Assembly (NCBI RefSeq): GCF_007858475.1
Contig: NZ_VIGX01000001.1
Location: 1 to 64,000 of the forward strand
Direction: 5' to 3'
Origin: Tsukamurella conjunctivitidis
GTDB lineage: Bacteria > Actinomycetota > Actinomycetes > Mycobacteriales > Mycobacteriaceae
DNA length: 64,000 nt
The notes beneath the pieces are model-generated. The model searched no databases and was not told the DNA's origin. It saw nothing but the letters and a program-made list of their open reading frames with translations. Below are positions 25,585-34,500 of this stretch, one piece after another. The position numbers and the translations under genes were made by a program. Numbering within the stretch: position 1 is the first letter of the stretch; the number at the start of each line of letters is the position of its first letter.

Positions 25585-28500
25585 GTGGACCACGTGGTGC
25601 ACTCCCTGACCGGAGCCCAGTACGGAATGTGGCTTGGTCAGCAGATGTCCCCGGACGTCGCGTACACGGTCGCGCAGTACGTCGACATCAGTGGTCCCTT
25701 CGACGTCGAGACCATGCAGGCCGCGACGCGCGAGGCCAGCGACGAGTTCCTCTCCCCGTACGTCCGCATCGAGGTCGACGAGTCGGGTTCCCCGGTGCAG
25801 TGGCTCGACCGCAGCATCGACGCCGGCGCGCAGGTGATCGACCTGGGCCTCGCGGATCTGCCCGAGGACCAGCGCATCGACGCGGCCGTCGCGTGGATGC
25901 GTGCCGAGTACTCGCGGCCGATCGATCTCGCGACCGACGAGATGATCATCAACCGCCTCATCCGCGTCTCCGACGAGCGCTGGCTCTGGTACGCCCGCGC
26001 GCACCACGCCGTGATCGACGGCTACGGCGCCTCGATCCTGCAGCGCCGCGTCGCCGAGCTGTACACCGCCAAGGTCACCGGGGCCGAGATCTCGCCGCTC
26101 AAGCCCGCTCCGCTCGCGCCCGAGGGCTTCGTCACCGCGGAGGAGAAGTACTTCGCGTCCGCGCGTGCGGACGGTGACGCCGAGTACTGGGCCGGCGTCG
26201 TCGAGAACCTGCCCGAAGCGGCGGGACTGAGCCGCGTGGCCGCGGCGCCGTCGAGCCTGAACCTGCGCCGTAACGGCGTCCCCAGCGCCGAGGCGGGGGC
26301 TCGGCTCGAGGCCGCGGCCGAGCGTCTGGGCACCAACCGCACGGGCCTGGTCATCGCGGCCTTCGGCGCGTACGTCGCCGCCGTCTCGGGCCGCGAGGAG
26401 ATCTCGGTCTCGGTGCCCGTCGCCGCCCGCACCACCGCGGCGCTGCGCGGCTCGACCGGTATGACGGCGAACGTGCTGCCCGTGCCGGTCCGCGCGGGCT
26501 CCGGCGCCACCGTGTCCGACATCATCGACGGCACCGGCCTCGACCTCCGCAACGGTCTCCGGCATCAGCTCTACCCCGCGGCCCGGATGGAGGCGCCCAC
26601 CCTGCGCGAGGGGATCGTCGGGTCCACCTTCGGCGACACCATCAACATCATGATGTTCTCCTCGGCGCTCACGCTGGGGGAGGCGGCCGGCACCCTGAAC
26701 CTCCTCACCTCCGGCCCGGCCGAGGACGTGGCGGTCACCGTGTACGAGTCGGAGCAGGGCGCGCTGCGGATCGACATGGAGGCCAACCCGGCCGCGTACG
26801 GCGTGGCCGATCTGGATGCGCACTTCGAGCGCTTCATGGAGTACCTCGAGCGCTTCGCCGCCTCTCCCGGCGCGACGCCCCTCTCCGCGCTCGCCGTCGC
26901 CACCGATGCCGAGGCGGCCGAGTGGAACCGCTTCGCCGGTGCGGCCGCGGGCGCGCCCGCGGCCGCCGGGCCCGCCGTCCCGATGCCCGACCTGCTGCGC
27001 CGGGCCGCCGCCGCGCACGCGGACCGGATCGCGGTGGTCGACGGTGACCGCAGCATCACGTACGGCGAGCTGGACCAGTACAGCGACCGCCTGGCGCGCT
27101 ACCTGATGACGGTCGGCGCGGCCCCCGAAGAGCGGGTGGCACTGCGCATCCCGCGTTCGCTCGAGTCCGTGATCGCCGTCTGGGCGGTCGTGAAGACGGG
27201 CGCCGCGTTCGTGCCGATCGATCCCAAGCTGCCCGCCGAGCGCGCGGACCACATCGCCTCCGCCGCGGCTCCCGTCGCGACACTGACCCCCGCGGACCTC
27301 GCCCGCGTCTGGGGCCCCGGCGCGAACGCCGGTGCGAGCGACGCGGACTGGCCCACGATCGATCTGGCGAACCCCGCCTATCTGATCTTCACCTCCGGCT
27401 CCACCGGGCGCCCCAAGGGCGTCAGCGTGACGCACGCCGGCCTCTCGAGCCTCGCGGCCGAGCTCGTCCGCTCGCACGGGCTCGCCGACGGCTCCCGCGT
27501 CATGCACTTCGTCTCCCCGGGCTTCGACGCCTCGGTCCTCGAACTCCTCATGGCCGTCGACAGCGCCTCCACGCTGGTCGTCGTCCCGCCGGACGTCTAC
27601 GGCGGGGAGGAGATGGAGGACGTTCTGGCCCAGGGCGGCGTGAACGGCGGCTTCATCACCCCCGCCGCGGTCGCCACGCTCGACCCCGCCAAGCTTCCCG
27701 CCCTCACCTCGCTCGGCGTGGGCGGCGACACCGTGCCGCAGGCCCTCGTCGACAAGTGGGCGGGCAAGGGCCGCACCCTCGTCAACGTCTACGGCCCGAC
27801 CGAGACCACGATCGCCGTCACCCTCGGCGCGCTCCGCGGCGGCGAGCCCGTCCGGCTGGGCGTCCCGATCCCCGGCACGCGGCTCTACGTGCTCGACCCC
27901 TACCTGCGGCCCGCGCCCGCCGGCGTCGCCGGCGAGCTGTACATCTCCGGTCCCGGCATCGCCCGCGGATACCACGGCAACCCGCTCCTCACCGCGGAGC
28001 GGTTCGTGGCGGACCCCTTCGCCGCCGACGGTTCCCGCATGTACCGCTCGGGCGACCTCGTCCGGTGGGACGCCGACGGCAAGCTCGAGTTCCTCGGCCG
28101 CATCGACTCGCAGGTCAAGCTGCGCGGCTTCCGCATCGAGCTCGGCGAGATCGACGCCGCGATCATGCGGGTGCCCGGCGCCGAGCGCGCCGTCACCGTC
28201 GTCCACGGCGACGACACCGCCACCGCGGAACTGGTCACCTACGTGACCGGTACGGCGGAGCCCGAGGCGATCACCGCGAGCGTCTCGGCGGAGCTGCCGG
28301 CCTACATGGTCCCGGCGCACGTCATCGCGCTCGACGAGTTCCCGCTCACCGTCAACGGCAAGGTCGACCACAAGCGGCTGCCGCAGCCCGAGCGGGCGGT
28401 CGCCGTCTCCGCCGGCCGTGGCCCCAAGACCGACGCCGAGAAGCTCGTCGCCGAGGCCTTCGCCGAGGTGATCCCGGGCGCGAGCAAGGACGACCTCAAC

Positions 28501-31500
28501 GTCGCCACCACGCTCTTCGATCTGGGCGGCAACTCCCTCTCCGCGACCCGTATCGCGGCGCGCCTCGGCTCGGCCACCGGCACCCGCGTCAGCGTGGCGA
28601 CGGTCTTCGCCAATCCCACCGTCGAGGGCCTCGCGGCCGCGATCGGCGGCGCTCCCGTGCCCGCCGCGGCGATCGCCGCCGCGGCCGAGACCACGACCGC
28701 CACGGCCGCCGAGCCGGAGCCGGAGTTCGCGGCGCCGTCGGATCCCGAGGAGGCGGCGGAGCTGCTTCCCGCCCAGCACCAGATGTGGGTCCGCAATCGC
28801 GTGAGTCCCGATGGCTCGTACCATATTCCGGTCGCCCTGCACCTGCGCGGCGACGTGGATGTCTCCGCGATGCGCGTCGCCCTGGGCGATGTCGTGGCCC
28901 GGCACACGCCGCTGCGCACCGTCTACCGCAACGGCCCCACCGCCGGCGAGCCCGAGGTGCAGGTGCTGCCCGCCGGCCCGAACCTCGTGCCCTTCACCGA
29001 GCGCACGGTGGCGCTCGACGAGCTGATGTCGGCGGCCTCGGACTACGCGGGCGAGCCCTTCGACCTCGCCGCCGACGTGCCGATCCGCGCTCGCCTGTAC
29101 CGCATCGACGACCGGCACCAGGTGCTGGTCCTGGTGATCCACCACATCGCCGCCGACGGCTGGTCGATGATGCCGCTGGCCGGCGACCTCGCGACGGCCT
29201 ACGCCTCGCGCACCCGCGGCAAGGCGCCGAAGTTCCCGCCGCTCCCGCGCACGTACACCGAGCACGCGCGCTCCTACAAGCACCGCCTGACCGGGGCGCC
29301 CCGGCAGGCGCTCGACCGGTTCTGGGCCGACGTGCTCGCCGATCCGCCGGCCGAGTCGGTGCCGCCTGCGGCGGTGCCGCGCTCCGGCGGCGTCGTCTCC
29401 GCGGCGCGGTCGATCGACACCCGCGTCGCTCCCGAGGTGTGGGCCGGCGTGGCCGGCCTCGCCCGGGCCCACACCACCACCCCCTTCATCGTGGTGCACG
29501 CGGCCCTCGCGGCGGCGATCTCGCGCCTGTCCGGCCAGGGCGACCTGGTCATCGGCACCGCCGTCGCCGGGCGCGGCGAGGCCGAACTCGACGGCCTCGT
29601 CGGCATGTTCGTGAACTCGATCCCGTTGCGCACGCGGACCACCAACGACCAGACCTTCGCGCAGCACCTCGCGGCCGTCAGCCGGGGTGACCTGGACGCG
29701 CTGGACAACTCGGACCTGCCCTTCGAGTCCGTGCTCGAGCTCGTCGACCCGCCGCGCGCCGCCGGCCGCCACCCGATCTTCCAGGTGATGCTCAACCAGC
29801 GGCCCTTCGACACCCAGCACTTCCCGATGGCGGGCGTCGACGTCGAGGTCGTCCCCGTGGACGTCCCGATCGCCCGCTTCGACCTCGAGTTCACCCTCGG
29901 CGCCGACGGCACCATCGAGCTGCGCTACGCCTCGGAGCTCTACCGCACCGAGCAGGCCGAGTCGATCCTCGACGCCCTCGTCGCGGTGCTCACCGCGGTC
30001 GGCCAGGACCCGCAGACCACCGTCGGCGCGCTGCCGATCATGGCGGCGGACAGGCTCGCCGAGCTCACCCCCGTGCGCGGGGTGGCGGCCGACTTCCACA
30101 CCCCGCTGGGCCAACTCATGCGCGAGGCCGCCCGTACTTACTCGAACCGTCCCGCCGTGATCGACGGCGAGCGGGTGCTGACCTACCGCGAGCTGTACGC
30201 CGACGCCCGCAAGGTGGCGGCGGCCGTGCTCGCCGCCGGCTCGCGCCCCGGGGAGGCGGTGCTCAGCGACCTGCCGCGCTCCGCCGAGTCGATCACCGCC
30301 TTCTGGGGTATCACGCTGGCCGGCGCCGCGGTCGCCCCGGTGGACCCGAAGTACCCCCAGGACCGCCGCGACTACATCGCGAACGACGTGCGCGCCCGCG
30401 TGGGCGTGACCGCCACCGGATCCGGTGTGGAGGGCGTCAACTGGGTCGCGATGGACAACCTGGACGGCGACGGCTACGACCCCCAGATCGTTCCGAACCT
30501 CGACGACGCCGCGTACGTCATCTACACCTCCGGCTCGACCGGCCAGCCCAAGGGCACCGTGGTCACCCACCGCGGCCTCGGCAACTTCGCCGAGGAGCTC
30601 CACGTGCGCCTGCAGACCGGCGCCGACACCCGCGTCCTGGCCTTCGCCTCCACCGCGTTCGACGCGACGGTGCTCGAGCACCTCATGGCGATCCGTGTGG
30701 GCGCCCCGCTCGTCGTGGTGCCCCCGGGCACCACCGGCGGCCGCGAACTGGAGAAGATCGTCGCCGATCACGGTGTGACGCACGGCTTCCTCACCCCGTC
30801 TACGCTCGCCACGATCAACCCCGACGCGGTGCCGTCGTGGACGCACGTGCTGGCCGGTGGTGAGGCGCTGGGCCCCGGCCTGGCGAAGAAGTGGAGCGTC
30901 GGCCGTCGCCTGCACAACGGCTACGGCCCCACCGAGACCACCATCATGACCGCGATCTCGGACGCGCTGTCCGGCGACGGCCGCGTGCCGATCGGCCCGC
31001 CCGTCCGCGGCCAGGGCCTCCTGGTGCTCGACGACGAGCTGCGTCCCGTGCCCGTGGGCATGCCCGGCGAGCTGTACGTGGCGGGACCGCAGCTGGCGCG
31101 CGGTTACCACCGCCGTCCGCAGCTCACCGCCGCCCGGTTCGTCGCGAACCCGTACGGCGAGCCCGGCGACCGCATGTACCGCACGGGCGACGTGGTCCGC
31201 TGGACCCGCGGAGACAACGGTGCGCTGATCGTCGACTTCGTGGGTCGCAACGACTTCCAGGTCAAGATCCGCGGCATCCGCATCGAGCTCGGTGAGATCG
31301 ACGCGACCATCGACACGATGCCCGGCGTGGACTTCGTTTCGACCCAGGTGCGCCCGGGGCCCGACGGTGCGCCGGCCCTCGTCGCCTACGTCAAGGGCGA
31401 TGTGGACCCGTCGGCGGTCCGCGCCCACGTGCGGACCCGACTGCCCGGCTTCATGGTTCCGGCCGCGGTGATGATCATCGCGACGGTGCCCATGGGCAAT

Positions 31501-34500
31501 ACCGGCAAGCTCGACAACGCCGCCCTGCCGGAGCCCTACTTCGGCGGCACGGGCAACGCTGCGGCCAAGCCCACCACACCGGCGGAGAGCCGCGTCGTCG
31601 AGGCCTTCCGGAAGGTACTCGGAAGCGAGGCCATCGGCGTCGAGGACGACTTCTTCGACCTCGGCGGCAACTCACTGTCCGCGAACGAGCTGGTGGGCTT
31701 GCTGGGCAACGGGATCGAGGCGCGCACCGTCTTCGATCTGCGCACGCCCGCGGCCATCGCGACCGCGCTCATCGGCGATCCGGACCGGATCTCCAACGAG
31801 TCCGCGCTCGAGGACCAGGGCCTGCGTCGCGTGCAGCGCGGCGACCGTATGCCGCTGTCCTCCGCGCAGGAGCGGATGTGGCTGCAGAACAAGATCGATC
31901 CGGGCCCGACGTACAACATCGGCGCCGCCTTCCTCGCGAGCCGCCCGGTGGACAAGTCCGTGCTCGACGCCGCGCTGCGCGACCTGCTGGCGCGGCACGA
32001 GAGCCTGCGCACCCGCTACCCGTCCTCCGCGGAGGGCCCGTACCAGGAGATCCTGCCCGCCGATGCGCCCGAGGTCCGCAACTTCGTGGCCGAGTTCGGT
32101 ACCGCCACGTCCAACGTCGCCGGCCAGGAGTCGGCGATCGCCGAGTTCGTCGCCCGCCCGTTCGCGCTGAATCGCGACGTACCGCTGCGGGTCATGACGG
32201 CGCCCACCGGCAAGGGCTCGATCCTCGCGATCGCCGTGCACCACATCGCGGCCGACGGCGCCTCGGTGGTGCCGCTGACGCGCGACCTGATGGCCGCGTA
32301 CCTGGCCCGCAGTACCGGCTCCGAGCCGCAGTGGACCGAGCTGCCGCTGCAGTACGCGGACTACGCCGTGTGGCAGCGGGGCCAGGCGGAGAAGGACGCC
32401 GGCGCGGTGGACTACTTCGCGCAACGACTCGCGGGCGTGCCGGAGGAGAGCTCCTTCCCGGCCGACGGCCCGCGCCCGACGATCGGTTCCACCGACGCGG
32501 GCGAGGTCGCCATCGTGCTGCCGAAGGCCGAACGGGACGCGCTGGCGGACTTCGCCGGTAAGCGCGGCGTCTCCATGTTCATGGTGCTGCACGCGGGCCT
32601 CGCGGCCCTGCTGCACCGCGTCAACGGCGCCGACGACGTGGTCGTGGGCACGCCGGTGATCGGTCGTACCGATCGCCGCCTGCGCGACGTGGTCGGCATG
32701 TTCGTCAACACCGTCGCACTGCGCACCCAGGTGACCGGCACCGAGAGCTTCAACGCCCTCGTCGACCGGATCCGGAGCGGCGACCTCGACGACCTGGTCC
32801 ACGCGACGGCGCCCTTCGAGCGCGTGATCGAGGCGCTGCAGCCCCCGCGCAGCCGTGACCGTCACCCCGTCTTCCAGGTGGTCCTCAGCCACCAGAACCT
32901 CGGCGACCCGCTCAGCGTCATCACCTCCGACGGTGGCGGCATGTTCGAGCTGGAGCCGCTGCCGCTGGCCGCGGCCACCACCACCTTCGACGCCACCTTC
33001 GAGGTGCGCGAGGTCGAGGAGGGGCTCCGCTTCAACCTGCGCTACCGCACCGACCTGTACCGGCCGGCGACGGCCGAGGGCATCGTCGGCCGCCTCGCGC
33101 GCCTCGTGACGGCGGGTGTCGCCTCGCCCGACACCCCGGTTGCCGACCTGCCGGTGCTGCTGCCCGAGGAGCAGGAGCTGTTCCAGCGCGCCTCCACCAC
33201 GATCGAGCCGCACACCATGGCGGAGATCCTGGCGCGGGCCGTGCGCCAGCGGCCCGGCGACCCCGCGCTGCGCGACGGCGACGTGCACTACACCTACTCC
33301 GAGCTCGATTCGGCGGTCTCGGCGCTCGCCAACCGCCTCGCCGGCCTCGGCGTGGGCAGCGGAACCCGGGTGGCCGTATCGATCCCGCGGTCCGCGGCCT
33401 CGGTCGTGGCCTTCTGGGCGGTGGCCCGGCTGGGCGCCGTCTACCTGCCCGTCGACCCGAACTACCCGGCGGAGCGGATCGAGTACATCCTCGGGGACGC
33501 GAAGCCCGCTCTGGGCCTGACGGTCCGTGACGCCCTCGGCGGCCTGCCGAAGTCCGTCGAATGGGTGACCGCGGACCTCGCGACGTCGCGCGTGCAGCAC
33601 CCGCCGGCCGAGGTCGCGCCCGTCGGCGTGGACGATCCGGCGTACGTCATCTACACCTCCGGGTCCACGGGCAAGCCCAAGGGTGTCGTCGTGCCGCACC
33701 GCGGCCTGGCCGCGATGGCCGACACCCTGGTGCGGCAGCACGCGGTGGGTGCGGGCGCGCGGGTCCTGCACTTCGCCTCGCCCAGCTTCGACGCCTCGAT
33801 CCTCGAGCTGCTGCTCGCGACCTGGTCGCGCGCCGAGCTGGTGATCGCGCCGGTCACGTTGTACGGCGGCTCGCCGCTGGGCGATTTCCTGGCCGAGAAC
33901 GAGGTCACCCACGCGTTCATCACCCCGGCGGCGCTCGCCACGATCCCCGATCGTGACCTGCCCCTGCTCGAGGCGCTCAGCGTGGGCGGCGACGTGCTGC
34001 AGACCGAGCTGGCCCGCCGCTGGTCCGGTGGCCGCATCCTGATCAACGCCTACGGCCCCACCGAGGTGACGATCGCCGCGACGATGGGCGCCGTCGACCC
34101 CGACAACGTCGGCATCGGTCACGCCGTCACCGACGCACAGCTGATGATCTGCGACGAGCGGCTCAACCTGGTCGCCCCCGGCACCGTCGGCGAGCTGTAC
34201 GTCGCGGGACCCGGTGTGGCCCACGGCTACCTCGACCGCCCGGAGCTCACCGCCGCGCGGTTCGTCGCCAACCCGTACAACGATGCGCAGGGCTACAAGC
34301 GCATGTACCGCACGGGGGACCTGGTCCGCTGGCGCGCCTCCGACTCCGGCGAGCCGGTGCTCGAGTTCGTCGGCCGGAGCGACGATCAGCTCAAGGTCCG
34401 CGGGTTCCGCGTGGAGCCGGGCGAGGTCGCCACGGCCGTCGAGAGTCACCCGGACGTACGGCAGGCCGTCGTGGTCGTCGACCGCGGCGACGGTTCGCTC

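Noticed and set aside
25480-31428. Very long open frame (about 1980 codons) on the minus strand opposite the NRPS
   Set aside because: It is rich in Arg/Gly/Val/His with no recognisable domain, and lies exactly opposite a gene with strong domains. Long antisense frames are expected at this G+C content.
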